64,000 nt of DNA from Atopsyche davidsoni (Eukaryota > Arthropoda > Insecta > Trichoptera > Hydrobiosidae). Made by a program: the position numbers and the translations under genes. Location of the stretch: positions 2,483,501 to 2,547,500 of the forward strand of contig JAILWY010000016.1 of assembly GCA_022113835.1 (NCBI GenBank), in the 5' to 3' direction. The notes beneath the pieces were generated by a model. It was not told where the DNA came from, made no database searches, and saw nothing but the letters and a program-made list of their open reading frames with translations. This document shows, in pieces, positions 14,140 to 25,230 of this stretch (position 1 is the stretch's first letter; the number at the start of each line of letters is the position of its first letter).

Positions 14140-15460
14140 TCCACAACAGACTGGTTTAATTTGTAATATTTCAAATTTAAACAACAAATCTTAAAACCTT
14201 CTTTTTTTTCCCCACCGGAGCAAATCTGAAGACCTGAGTGGGTAAAAGAGTACAACAGTTTTTGTTTGTGAGCCATTTCACCTTTAAATGGCTTTTTTTT
14301 TTATCTAGAATCAAAAAAAACTCTTGAAAACGATTTATATTATTTATTTGAAAATCAGTTTACTTTTGTTTTAAAAAAAATATTAGTATTTAGATAAAAT
14401 AATGCCTTTTCCAACTATTTTATTACGGTGTAGCAGTTTTAATTGTTTTCCGTGTATCTGTAAAATTAACACCTCTTTTTCATACTTTTAAAAATGTGCT
14501 TTTTATACTATTTTAAATATTATAAATAATAATGTTGAAATAAACACATTTTATTTATTTGGTCGATATAAATTGCAACACATTTTTTTTCCTCAAAATC
14601 AAAAAAAAAATTGTCTGCAAATATGGATTAGTTTAAGTCGTAATGAAAAAACGCAATCTTATTTAGATACTATGTTGGTGTTAGCACCTTACGTAAGTTT
14701 TTTTTTTTATTTTGATTATATTAAGCTTAATGGGCGATCAGCGACTCTCCATTCTTTCTGAAATTCAATTAGTGGGCTCGAAAGGCTTTTTTTTTTCACT
14801 AGACAAGACCAAATACGAGCCGCCTCCTGATTGGCCGTTTCGCAAGCGCCTCACCTGTCCAAGGGGAAGTGGAACCTTGACTCATAATAACACAGCTGCG
14901 TGGGCTTCCTCTACCTGTTCATATCTTCGATTAGATATTTCATGAAGCGTAACAAGATATCGAATGCAGCAAGTTTAGCTGAATCGTTGTAGCATACGAC
15001 GGAAATGCTACTGATTTATCAATATTCGTACACGTAATGGGACTTGCGATGAAGAGTCAACATGCACATAAGTAGAAATGTCTTTAAGTGCAAAGATAAG
15101 AGATACCTTCTATTTTACAAGCTTTCTACAATAACTTGGAGTTTAATAAACGAAACAGTCTTGTTGTTTTAAACACTTGACTATCTGCCTTCATTATTCA
15201 TAAGAAGTCGTAATTGATTTTTATATTTATGAAACTCATTTATAAATTTTCGAACTGTCCATATTGGTGGAAATGTTTTAATATACAAATAAAAAAATAA
15301 AAAATTTACTTAAAAATATTTCTGCAATTACTCGGAGATTAATAAACAAAGCATAGTCGGATAATGTCTTCTTTCTGCAACTGCTTGTCCATATGCCATT
15401 ATTACGCTGAAGAAGAAAGCACATATGAATTTAAGATATATCTATTAGAGGTACTTTATC
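14140..15460. other. Gene-free DNA; GC island at 14800-14960
   Basis: The segment 14141-14175 carries the dispersed ACAGACTGGTTTAATTTG motif also found near 28926. The island at about 14800-14960 is GC-rich, follows a T run, and contains a reverse CCAAT box (CTGATTGG, 14827-14834), CACCTG (14852 region) and an AP-1-type TGACTCA (14878-14884). No ORF with recognisable content occurs. It could be an enhancer or promoter. Confidence 0.45.
14827..14884. promoter_or_regulatory. CCAAT box plus TGACTCA island (14.8 kb)
   Basis: CTGATTGG at 14827-14834 is the reverse complement of CCAATCAG, the NF-Y type CCAAT box, within GC-rich flanks. TGACTCA at 14878-14884 is a perfect AP-1/bZIP site. The same pair occurs at 27533-27566. 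Function is inferred from motifs only; there is no evidence of a transcription start. Confidence 0.3.
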
Positions 15461-15803
15461 TTCTTCTTCTGGTGCCTCTCCTCATTGGAGGTTAGTGACT
15501 ATTTCATCGAACATATCTCCTAGGACAGTCTCTGCATTCACGTAAACGTCCTTCTTCCAATAACCTTTTTTTTTCAATTTTTTCTTTTAAAATCAGCTGT
15601 AGGAAAAATCTGCGTATTGCTGCTATCCAAAAGTATTCATGTTTAGATCTGATACTCCTTCTGCAGCAAGCTACAGAAACAATAGCAGGAGCTCTCTTTA
15701 CCTCAACGAGGTACTTCCAGAGTACATATTTCAACAATCGTTCGAAGCCCACTACCCCATTACCGAATGGCATCCATGCACAAGCAACAGAATGGGAAGA
15801 GCC
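15461..15803. repeat. Dispersed repeat family, copy 1
   Basis: Starts with CTTCTTCTGGTGCCTCTCCT and continues with AAATCAGCTGTAGGAAAAA, TCTGCGTATTGCTGCT, GATCTGATACTC and GCAGCAAGCTACAG. It ends near GAATGGCATCCATGCACAAG. The same blocks in the same order occur at 38003-38502, and the first part at 52538-52736. The minus-strand ORF at 15504-15773 (89 codons) has no motif I recognise and is not conserved as a reading frame in the other copies. It may be the 3' part of a LINE or a SINE-like element; class unknown. Confidence 0.6.
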
Positions 15804-16380
15804 TAAATAATATATGTATTTTTATAAATAATGACGTCATCAATGTGATTTTACCACGAAGATTGATAGAATTTAAATAAGGGTGAGGGGGCGGATTTCC
15901 ACGCTTAGCTCCAGAAATAAGCGATCCTTTGCACACACTCAGAGTAGAGCTTTTGGCGAATTTCTTACCTCTAACTTAAAATGATCACACACACAAATTA
16001 ACTCATATAACTTTTATATTTTAATATTTAATGTATATGTACTTTACGAAGATAATTTCGTAAACATAAGTCTTTGTATGATATTTCATGTAACAAAGTC
16101 TATTCCTCATAGGTTTAAATAAATTAGGACCTTCAAATGAATGATTACGATAAGAAGTACAATAAAAAAATATATGGGCTGATTAGGTACACATATAGTC
16201 CTTTTGCCCGCCTAGTGCACGATGCAGTCCTTTGGGGCCGCAAATTCTTACGTAGTATGAAAAGGAGATAACATAATATTTGTAAAATTATATAGGCAGT
16301 GTTTAGGAACGAACTTTAATGAACAAGATCACATAAAACATACACCATAAATAGTTATCACCGCACATCGAATTCGTTGA
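15804..16380. other. Gene-free AT-rich DNA
   Basis: Nothing recognisable apart from short GC-richer patches at 15880-15960 and 16205-16250. Confidence 0.5.
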
Positions 16381-16389
16381 TATTTATTG

Positions 16390-16990
16390 CACATGCGAAT
16401 AAAGGGTTTTTCCCACCCATTTTCTCTGCCTAACACAACAACAACAGCCCCGAAACCAGCGCGCAGAACGGGGATAGCCAAACACTCCACCAAAACATTA
16501 GTTATAAGATCTATTGTAAGGAATTTCCGCACCAAACAAGGTGGTGACCGAGACGACGCACCGCTCGAGTGCAAAGGGTTAAATGGCAGCCATGCACAAG
16601 CGGGGAGGTAGTTTTATAAATATGCGTAAACGCATGTAAGTTTACGGTGTATATTTTAGTATCGATGCGCGGTTGTGCTATCGCGCTTCGATCGACAGCA
16701 CCTGGCTTAACCGTCAAAGGTGGCGCGCTTCTGGCGGCCCCCCCTTCCCCTTGTGCCCCCCCTTGTGCCCCCCTCTTCCCCTTGTGCCTCCCCCCCCCCC
16801 CCCCTCCAGGCCTGTCCGAGGCCTCCAGGCTGCTGCGGCCTCTGCAGTCCCCGCCGAGCAGCCGCGCCGAGGCCACGCCGGCCTCCCGCGCCCCGCGCAG
16901 CCTGCCCGAACACCTCCGTGATAACGCGGATACCACGATGTGCCGAAACGCACAGTGCCCGTGAATACCCGCAGTGCCCGTGACAAGTGC
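16390..16990. promoter_or_regulatory. GC-rich CpG island-like block with C-rich tract
   Basis: This is the most GC-rich block in the window. From about 16735 to 16805 the plus strand is nearly pure pyrimidine: CCCC runs separated by TTGTG, ending in 15 C in a row (16790-16804). The minus strand therefore has many G runs able to form G-quadruplexes. From 16810 to 16985 there are many CpGs (GCCGCGCCGAGGCCACGCC) and all three plus frames are open for over 100 bases, which composition alone can cause. A segment near 16577-16600 (AAATGGCAGCCATGCACAAG) matches the end of the dispersed repeat at 15770 and 38470. A CpG-island promoter or regulatory block is the simplest reading; see also the exon-like candidate at 16810. 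Confidence 0.4.
16810..16918 (+). other. Possible GC-rich exon after a strong acceptor-like tract
   Basis: The C15 tract followed by TCCAG (AG at 16808-16809) fits a strong 3' splice site. The next ~110 bases are GC-rich and open in every plus frame, giving Pro/Arg/Ser-rich peptides, e.g. GLSEASRLLRPLQSPP. The only nearby donor candidates (GTGATA at 16918, GTGAAT at 16961) are weak. No frame resembles a known domain. I treat it as an unproven candidate; a low-complexity regulatory block explains it as well. Confidence 0.15.
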
Positions 16991-17279
16991 TTGAAATACT
17001 ATAAAAATATATATATATATCGAAACGTCTGATATCAAATCGAACTCGATGTGAATGCGTGATCTATGTGAAGATAGTTTTACCTGTGGTGAATTTAAAT
17101 CGTGTGCTGCAATTGGATTACTATGCTGATGGATATGTATTTCGCATCTTCAATATTGAAGGCTCACATGTTTATTACCCCAAAACAATCAAAACTAAAA
17201 ATTTTAACATGGCATATATAGTTTCGCGTGTAACACAAAACATAGAAAATTAATCAAACCCCCTGTAATATTATGTATC

Positions 17280-17540
17280 GAATTTCTTATTACTAATATG
17301 ATTAGGCACATTAGTTCATACATAGAAGATGATTTAAAGAAACTCTCAGAAGGGGATGTGGGTTCAAATCCCGCTTAAATCACGATGATATTTTTCTGAG
17401 AGTTTCTTTAAATCATCTTCTATGTATGAACTAATGTGCCTAATGATATTAGTAATAATATAATATACCCGTAATGGGTAATAAATACGCATCGGATTGA
17501 CGTCCAATCCAAAAAATTGACATATTGAATTTATATTAAT
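17280..17540 (+). mobile_element. Palindromic tRNA-headed retroposon, copy 2 (near-perfect foldback)
   Basis: The left arm TACTAATATGATTAGGCACA..AAACTCTCAGA (17291-17350) and right arm TCTGAGAGTTTCTTTAAATC..ATTAGTA (17395-17455) are nearly perfect reverse complements of ~60 bp. They surround a ~45-bp centre with the tRNA-type B box GGGTTCAAATCCC (17360-17372) but no A box. The family tail CCCGTAATGGGTAATAAATA follows to about 17526. Flanks GAATTTCTTATTAC (from 17280) and GAATTTATATTAAT (from 17527) look like a degenerate 14-bp target duplication. Compared with copies at 9.6 and 40 kb, the centre is shortened so that the arms directly face each other. Confidence 0.75.
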
Positions 17541-19920
17541 TATTTTTTTTATCAGATCTATAAACAAAAAATAATTGACGTATCTCTAAGATATCAACTG
17601 CATACTTAATGCATAGTAGGCAAGTACCAACATTCCACGTGGTCGATTTACATAATACCTTGAATGTTATATTCGTAATTTCAATATATCGTTTTAATAA
17701 TCAATTAATAACCATTAATTAAAATCCTATGGCGTCAATGACCTCCAGAGAGAAAATATTTATAATTCTTATTTTTATCGCTAATGACTTTTATTTGTGG
17801 GGGTTAAATTTTAAACCTACATTCAAATTATTACAAGCATATAACTTACTTTAAAATTATTATCTTTAATTTCAATATAAGGTTTATTATTCCATATTTG
17901 ATTTTTTTTTGATTGCTGATATTTTCCGATCAAATTAATTCCATCAAGCTTAAGTGCTTCTGAGAAAGTTGAAATCGTGTATATAAAAGCAGGTAAACAT
18001 TTTATTATTCAGGTATAAAACATACATGTGACAAAATTGATTAGCGAAATTTTATGCGTGGTTATAGCTGTCATAGAAAATCAATATTCGTTTATAAATA
18101 TTTCACATGCTTAAATTCAATGTAATAAATTGATATAGGCAATTTAAATTATTATAAAAAAATCTAAAAACCGAATTTTAATTGTTTTCACAGCGTTTTA
18201 CAGGTTTTTAAAAAGTCCCTCTATTTTAACATATTCAAAATAAAAGCAATGAAGAATTATTAACTATATTGCTTTATTATAAAACTCGCTTTTTAGGTGT
18301 TATATCGCTTCTCTATAATTTTGGCGTTTCGGTCTCAGAACTGGGAAATGTTAATATGGCTCCAGTATGGGAACAAAACATCGAAACTTTAAATAAATAA
18401 TGGGAAATAATAAATAAAAACTGAGTATTTCTTATTAGAATGACTACCAAAACCTAATATGGGTTTGAAATTTTCAGTTTAAAAATATTGTCTCTTCTAT
18501 TTGACGTTATCCTGAAAAGAGAAAAACTCATGAATTAAAATTTATAATTATACTATGAACCTGTGTTTAAAACTAAAATAAAAAGCTCCTGGTGGTATTT
18601 ATAACCTCTGTATAAATAAGGTAAATAGCTTTATAGAATAGCTTTTATCTCTAGCTAGGATCTCTGTGTTAATAATGTCAATAAAAAGTATAACAGAAAT
18701 AAGAAAATTTTGAAAGTTTTATGAGTAAAATTGTTACATAATATTTATAAACTGTTATATCCAATTATGAAGCGGTATTGTTTATAATCATAACAACAAA
18801 TTATAAGTTTGAAATGTGGATACATACAAATTTGCAGAATAGTAATTAGGTCGGCACTTAGAATGGCGAATTGCAGGATGTTGTTAGTCAGTAACTAATT
18901 GTTCTAACTCTTGTACGAAGTCTTACAAAACATTTACTTATTAACGGCGTTCGTAATTTTAAACGGACGCCAGTAAATTTTATACTGTCGAACGTAAATT
19001 TTACTGCCATTACATGCAGAGACATGCTTTATTCAGAATTGGCCGTAAATTATCGCGTAAGATTCAAAGTATACGAATTTAAATAAATAAAAAATGACCA
19101 CTGTCACCTTCGAGTGTCGTTTATTTTACACTTTGAGTATAAAGTATGCCGAGAGAAAAAATATCGCACATAATCGGAATGTGTTAGAGTTTTGTTATAC
19201 CAAATAAATGTGTTGATACGCATTTAGTTAGCTTTGCAAATTCCCGTTTAAAAAAAATATAAGCAGGGTTGCACTTTCATTATCGAATAATTAATTTTTT
19301 ATGAAATATTACGAGTTTTGTCATTACGTGCGTAAAGAGCCTTTCTCTGACAGAATAAATGTTAATTATAGATTCTCGTATCACACTCCATAGTATCAAT
19401 AATTAAACAGTTGTTTTCAACTTTGTACTACCAAATGCATTTATATTTTTGAGCACACATGCGAAATGCATTGTTTATTATAAACACAGCAAATACATCG
19501 TGTAAATACTTTCAGTAAATGGGTTGCATGTTTTTTTTTTTGTTTTGAAATACTTCACCACAGCATTAGTGGTATTTACTGAAAGAAATCTCTTGAAGTA
19601 ATAAAAGTCGGAGATATTTTATTTAGCAACGGTCAACGCTCAGAGAGCTCAAATGGACGCGGGCATACCTTAATATTACAATCGCAAAAAACGTTAAAAC
19701 AATTTGAAACATTTTTCGTGTAATACATTAACCCTGTGTGCTCGAGAGGCAAAAAGTTCGAACCCGAGAGCTATTCGCCTATTCAATTAGTAATGTAGAA
19801 TTTCTCGCGAGATATTTTTTTACGCGGACGATTATTTTCGGATGCTTCTAATAGACGCCGCACAGTGGGCCGGAATGCAAAAGTTGCTCGACATTTTTTT
19901 AAATTTAATTTTTTTTATAT
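17541..19920. other. Gene-free AT-rich DNA with a GGCGTTTCGGTC stem-loop repeat
   Basis: No exon recognised. Around 18318-18385 the motif GGCGTTTCGGTC and ACAAAACATCGAAAC is a member of the (C)GAAAC stem-loop repeats described elsewhere in this annotation. At 18840-19080 there is a slightly more complex patch (ACGGACGCCAGTAAATTT). A B-box-like AGTTCGAACCCGAG lies at 19756-19769 without an A box. Confidence 0.5.
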
Positions 19921-20257
19921 TATTGATTTTTGTGAAGACCGTCTCACAGGAAGTACGATTTTGCCTATACAGGTTTGATTCATTGATACATTTAAGTACA
20001 TTTTTTCAAATATTAAAAATTGATCAAAGAAACTCGAACCCACGTCTCCTGGCTTACATGGCCTGTGCATTACAAATTATGCCAACGAATCACTAAGAAT
20101 TTCTAACAATAATATCCTATAAATGACACAACGTACTTATTATTCTATATGTATTGGCTTAATTAAATAGACTTTAAAAATAATAATATTCAGATCGGAT
20201 TTAAAATGCTTCACTCAGTACTTTGTTTTAATAGTCTAGTATTGCAAGTCACACAAT
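19921..20257 (-). mobile_element. Long relative of the tRNA-headed retroposon, copy A
   Basis: Shares blocks with 61739-62178. Block A is GTGAAGACCGTCTCACAGGA (19931-19950). A minus-strand tRNA-like head follows at about 20033-20093 (reverse complement reads GTGATTCGTTGGCATAATTT, then GGGTTCGAGTTTC). Block D is ATATCCTATAAATGACACAA near 20111. Block C is TTGGCTTAATTAAATAGACT through GCAAGTCACACAAT (20155-20257). In the 62-kb copy the tRNA head plus block D is inverted between A and C. No clear target duplication is seen here, so the right end may be truncated. Non-coding. Confidence 0.65.
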
Positions 20258-21667
20258 TTTTTCGTATTTTAGATTGTGTCTTTTCTCAAAACATTATAGA
20301 AACACATTTTAAAATATGTTTAATATTATAACTCAAACTGAATAAATTTCTATTGTAATCATGTGCATATTTTTTTGATGTTTTATGTATATACTAGAAA
20401 TGTAGCCCGTCATAAAATGACGTATTCGATGAACGATGCAATAGTGTTTGAATATATGTTTGGCTGACAATTAGATGAATATTTGATTTCATTTTGTACA
20501 CATATATTTTGAATAACCGGATATTAATTTTGAAAGCAAAGCCATTCTAGGAAATATCATATTTCGTGTCACAAACAACGAATCACTTTCACTGCACTGT
20601 TCTTTATTAGATGCAGTCTTTATCACGTTCAATTGTGCTATTCTTTTTTAATTACGTTTGCTGTGCTTAGACGGTGTTATTTTTTCGGAGGCATTTAAAG
20701 TTATTAACGATGTGATTAATAATTTCTAACGCAACTTAAAAATAAAATTGGTACTTGTGTCAAGCTGACATAAACTGGAAATTTCTTAGAAGCATCATAT
20801 TTTGTTTTTTTTATAAAAATTCTAAATTTGAAATTCTCGCTGTGAACAACAGAATCATATAATTCGTACATAAAGCATATTTGATAGTTTTATTAAATAA
20901 GTTTACGAATAAAAATATTATCCTATCGTCTTGAAATTCGGCACACAGCTGCGGAAGAATTTTTGTTCAATTTCATGCCTGAGTTCTGTCCCACAGTGCT
21001 TCGGTTTCCGAACCTTTTTTGCGGCAGCAATTATCATATTGTTTCTACAGGTACGGGCTGATAAAAAATTGTAGAATCTTATACCTGGTGTAATTATCGA
21101 TCCAGCCTCGGACTCGCGATCTCGTCCCACTCGAGGCAATAAGTGTAGCGCTAGATTCCCCCTGGACAAGGTAAATAGCGAAGCATGCCGCCTCTGCGGA
21201 GGTGCTTCTGAAATTATACCCTTGGAGGCTCGAGTGGAGGCTCTACAGCTGACCTGGACGAGCGCACAAGCCGCTAGAGCTGGTTCGCGACTAATCATTT
21301 GTTAATCTATTTATTAAATTTTAATTGTGCCTTTGTTTATTGCGGTATAACAGGTTTACGCGCTGTAAAATTAGATCAATTATTTATTTACATTTAAAGT
21401 TCCGTTAGTGAATTTGTGTTGTTTATTATGTTGGTATTGATTAATTTGTTATTTATTATATTACAATTAAACTAGATCGTAATTTACCTTAAGTCTTTAA
21501 ACTATTTTTGATTACAGCAGTTTATTTATTACACTGTAAATATTGAATACAAACTTTTGGTTAACAATATCAATACTTGATTTATAGATAGAAAAATGTC
21601 ACTATAATAAAATAAATAGTATTATTGATGGACAAGGCATTTGCTTGGTGAAGATCCATATTATTGA
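20258..21667. other. Gene-free DNA; GC island at 20930-21300
   Basis: AT-rich to 20930. The island from 20930 to about 21300 has balanced composition, with GATCCAGCCTCGGACTCGCG and CTCGAGTGGAGGCTC. An open minus frame of 126 codons (20918-21298) spans it, but the peptide shows no recognised domain and no splice or start context, so it is probably non-coding. Confidence 0.45.
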
Positions 21668-21861
21668 TAAATGAAAGGTATTTTTTATACTTCACATGAG
21701 TTTATGTATTTTCAGCATAACTAATTTCGACCATAATCTGATCATCATCAGATGCAAAATAAATTTTATTTGCATCTGATGAAGACCAGGCTATCGTCGA
21801 AACTAGTAATGTTGAAAATAAATAAACTCATGTGAAGTATTCAAAATACCTTTCATTTATC
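21668..21861. repeat. Foldback element with CTGATGATG..CGAAAC motif in each arm
   Basis: Arms of ~90 bp are inverted copies. Left arm: TGATAAATGAAAGGTATTTT, then CTTCACATGAGTTTATGTAT, then TTTCGACCATAATCTGATCA. Right arm: CATCTGATGAAGACCAGGCT, ATCGTCGAAACTAG, then AATAAACTCATGTGAAGTAT and AAATACCTTTCATTTATCA. Each arm holds CTGATGA, a small stem (GAC/GTC) and CGAAAC. This resembles the conserved strand order of a hammerhead ribozyme core as known from Penelope-like elements, but with an extra A before stem II, so catalysis is doubtful. A related half-copy lies at 63905-63950. Confidence 0.65.
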
Positions 21862-24406
21862 AAAAATGAATAGTGTTTAAAATCTTAAGATATTTACTAG
21901 AAAAATAGTATATACATATAAATATTTTGAAACAAAAAAATACGTGAAATCTTATAGAATTCTTGGCTTCTTTTCTAAAATAAATGATCATGCGGTAAAA
22001 TGTTAGAATGTACGAAAGAAATAGAAATACGTCAAGCCTGCTTTTACAGAAGAAATCGTCAACGGAAAACGAGTATGATAACTTTTCCCCTATAAATCAT
22101 CAGTAATGTTCAATGGTGGGACGAAAGAAGGTGGCGTCTTTCATGATGTGTGAAGCTGTTAAAGTAATTTCAGAAATTGACATTTATTGAGAATGACCTC
22201 TAAAACCTCGTAAACAAGATTGAGAAACACTCTGTTATTTATTAAGGCACCCAAGGTGTGAATGGCGACCGTCCTAGAAATACAGAACTAAAAATACTTC
22301 GATTTTATTTATAATCATTTCGTAACTAATTTTTTCTATCAAAAAATACATAGTATGTACGTATTTTTGATGTAATTGTAATTTATTATAATTTAAATTC
22401 GTTATGTACACTTATATAAAATTTTACCACAGTGAGTTGCAGTGAATTCATAATGTTTGGAAGATGCTCTATTATGGTATATTAAGTGTAAATAAAAGGA
22501 AACAATAATAAGTAATATTAAAAGCTGTGCAAAAGATTATTATTAATGTTGTATCCAATCGTTCGGTTTAGATTTCAAATATTTACTATGTATTTTTATT
22601 TAATATACAAATTGATAAATACCATTAATTCATGATAAGAATAAGGAACTTTACTTTTGGCCAGTAAATATTGAATCTCTGAAACTGAAAACATGTTTTT
22701 ATTCATGATGAAAAAAATGGTGCAACTATTTCAGTACTCTTTGAATATTTGTGCAACTACTTTATCATAATTTTACAAGCAGAAGACATCTTTACTCAAA
22801 TTATCTGAAAACGTGTAGACCATAAATATACTACTTTATGAGAACAGGGGGGCGCAAGGAAAGTGGAAGTAGAAGACATTTAGAAGCAACTGAAGCTAGC
22901 TTATAACGTATGCAGGGATGTCACATAAAAGCTTTTCCAAAGAGAGCTTTATTTATTAAAAGACTTTATTTACCTTTGAATATGTTTACATATAGAAAAC
23001 ACCCAGTATATAGGCATATCTCTTAGGTGATATCTGTGTTGCTGCAAATTTACTGTAGAACCATTTCAGTCAAATCAGTTAACATCAAAATTTATCACGG
23101 TGCTTCTACACAATAAAATACCCATGGACAAAGAGAAGGCGAGCATGCCTATTTGATACTTTACTGATTTTGTGGTTCAAGTACAAGGGAACGATAACCA
23201 TCATACGGGGAATACTATATTGTGTTACACCACTTACTTCTCTTCGAGCTCCGAGGTATGAGTTACGCCGGGACAAGGTGTCGAGCCAATCGGAGCTAAC
23301 TGTAAATAGTACCGAGTCTAACAGACGATCTGCTAGAAATTGACATTTCACCATAGCGGCGGTATCGATGTTTCTGGTTTCAATTATGATACGCTGCGTC
23401 GATTTCAATCAGAACACTTATACGGACAGATAAAGTACCTGAATGGATTTCTTGAGTGTTGAGCTGCTTCAAGTTTTCTGTGCTCTGGCGTTTTGGACCC
23501 CGTCTTCGGGGATTTTGTCCCATTTTTTTGTGGATGTCACAGTATGGGGACCAAAACGTCAGAGTACCGTAAAAACGAACACTTAAGGAACGAAATGAAC
23601 TTATAACAACGGTTACAAAAACCTACGAATATATAAATAAAATACATGATTTTCTCTTTATGTCTTTCATCAGTTTTGAATAAATAAATCAAGAGTTTTA
23701 TATAAAAGCTTTTATTAAAGTAAATCCACCAGCAGGTAGAATAAAAGATGTGGTTTAAAAATAAAATCTGTGGAACATACTTACCCTATTTTTTTTGTTG
23801 AAAGTCATATAATTATAAAACAGTTACTCTGGGAGCATCATCTAATTTGTTTAAGACTCTAATAAATTTCATTAAAACTCACTGTCGCAGGTGCGTTTAC
23901 AATTAAAATAAATTCACCGACATGTAGAGAGAGATGAATAGCAGAAATTACGTTCACAATTAGACATTTTCATAATTTATTAGTCATTTAGCTATTCATA
24001 TATATCAGTACATAATAGTTTTACAATTGAAACAGATCTATTATTGAAAAACTATTTTTCCCAAAAAAAATGTATACATTCGTGATTGCGAGGCGTAGAA
24101 CTATTAAAACAACACTTTGCACAAGAAAAAAATAGAACAGCATGTGATTTACGCGCAGAATCCGGTTGTTTGTTGCTCGGTTATTTGCATTTAACAATCG
24201 CCACGGGGAATGAACCGAACTGGTCGGGCTCTGATCGCTTCTGCGAAAAAACGTCGTAACAATTAACTTCTTCACGATCGGTCTCCCATAACTTGACATA
24301 ACTTCGTTCACATAAACCACGGAAAAAAAAACACGACGTGAAACACATCCTCCTGGTCGAATTGCGAATTACGCTTAATGCCTTTACTGAGAGATTTTTT
24401 TCTCTG
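21862..24406. other. Gene-free DNA with one dispersed repeat and two GC patches
   Basis: No exon recognised. Patches of balanced composition occur at about 22080-22270, 23110-23400 and 24130-24320; minus-strand ORFs across them carry no known domain. The dispersed stem-loop repeat at 23445-23640 is listed separately. Confidence 0.5.
23445..23640. repeat. Dispersed GAGCTGC / ACCAAAACGT repeat, copy at 23.4 kb
   Basis: Begins GGATTTCTTGAGTGTTGAGC and holds TTTTGGACCCCGTC...GATTTTGTCCC and GGGGACCAAAACGTCAGAGT, ending AAAAACCTACGAATA. The same start (GTTTCTTGGGTGTTGAGCTG) recurs at 25136, 48773, 50739 and, inverted, at 60009-60047. The same GGGGACCAAAACGT recurs at 59982-59996. It is non-coding and looks like a short structured retroposon or MITE of unknown class. 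Confidence 0.6.
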
Positions 24407-25062
24407 ATTAAACCGTGATCAAACTCGATTTATTCAATTCGTAACAAGTTATGCATGCAAAGTAAACATTCTGTTATTAAAGTCACGTATTAATAAAAAT
24501 GAATTTATTTATGCGATCGGTGTGGTTTATATCAAAATCGCAAAGTACTACATCTGTTTAAATCATATGTAGATAAGTTCAATTAAAATATGATGAAAAC
24601 GTTAGAAAACTAAAGCTTATCGCGATTTCGTGTTCATTTATACATTTTTTTATAACTTAGCACCCAACATTTTATAAAATGAAAGACATACTGACTTAAA
24701 CGCAATTGTCTTGTTTTTTTTTTAAAGTTTAATTAAACCGTGATCTAACTCGATTTATTCAATTCGTAACAACTTATGCATGCAAAGTAAACATTCTGTT
24801 ATTAAAGCCACGTAAAAATGAATTTATTTAACCTATCGGTGTGGTTTATAGTAAAATCGCAAAGTACTACATCTGTTCAATTAAATTATGATGAAAACGT
24901 TAGAAAACTATAGCTTATCGCGATTTCGTGTTCATTTATACATTTTTTATAACTTAGCACCCAAGATTTTATAAAATGATCTCTGGAAAGACATACTGAC
25001 TTAAACGCAATATCATAAATTATCTATGGTTTAGAATTGTCTTGTTTTTTTTTTTAAGTTTA
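24407..25062. repeat. Tandem duplication of a ~330-bp unit
   Basis: Unit 1 (24407-24731) and unit 2 (24732-25062) are highly similar direct repeats, each starting ATTAAACCGTGATC and containing TTATGCATGCAAAGTAAACA, GGTGTGGTTTATA, AGCTTATCGCGATTTCGTGT and CTTAGCACCCAA. A third partial start (ATTAAACCATAATAAACT) follows at 25063. The units differ by small indels: unit 1 has extra bases after CATCTGTT, and unit 2 has an extra ATCTCTGG and an extra stretch near 25013-25035. Non-coding. Confidence 0.85.
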
Positions 25063-25135
25063 ATTAAACCATAATAAACTTAAAAATGATTTTATTCACA
25101 ATTTTTCTCTTACCCAATATAACATTTTAGGTTTC

Positions 25136-25230
25136 GGTTTCTTAGGTGTTAAGCTGCCTGTCCTCCGATGTATCGGTCCTTGAGCTTCAGGAATTTTTGT
25201 AAAACAATCGCTGCCAAAGCCTACAAACGT
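25136..25230. repeat. Dispersed GAGCTGC-type repeat, copy at 25.1 kb
   Basis: GGTTTCTTAGGTGTTAAGCT, followed by the stem-loop CCTCCGATGTATCGGTCC and a tail GCTGCCAAAGCCTACAAAC. Start and tail match the copies at 23445 and 59855-60072. It has a shorter middle than those copies. Confidence 0.5.

Noticed and set aside
16511..17038. 175-codon minus-strand ORF and five overlapping ORFs in the GC block
   Set aside because: All frames are open because of GC-rich, low-complexity sequence. The peptides are Gly/Arg/Pro-rich without a recognised domain.
21668..21861. Active hammerhead ribozyme
   Set aside because: An extra base before stem II and weak outer stems prevent a clean fold by eye. Kept only as a hammerhead-like motif.
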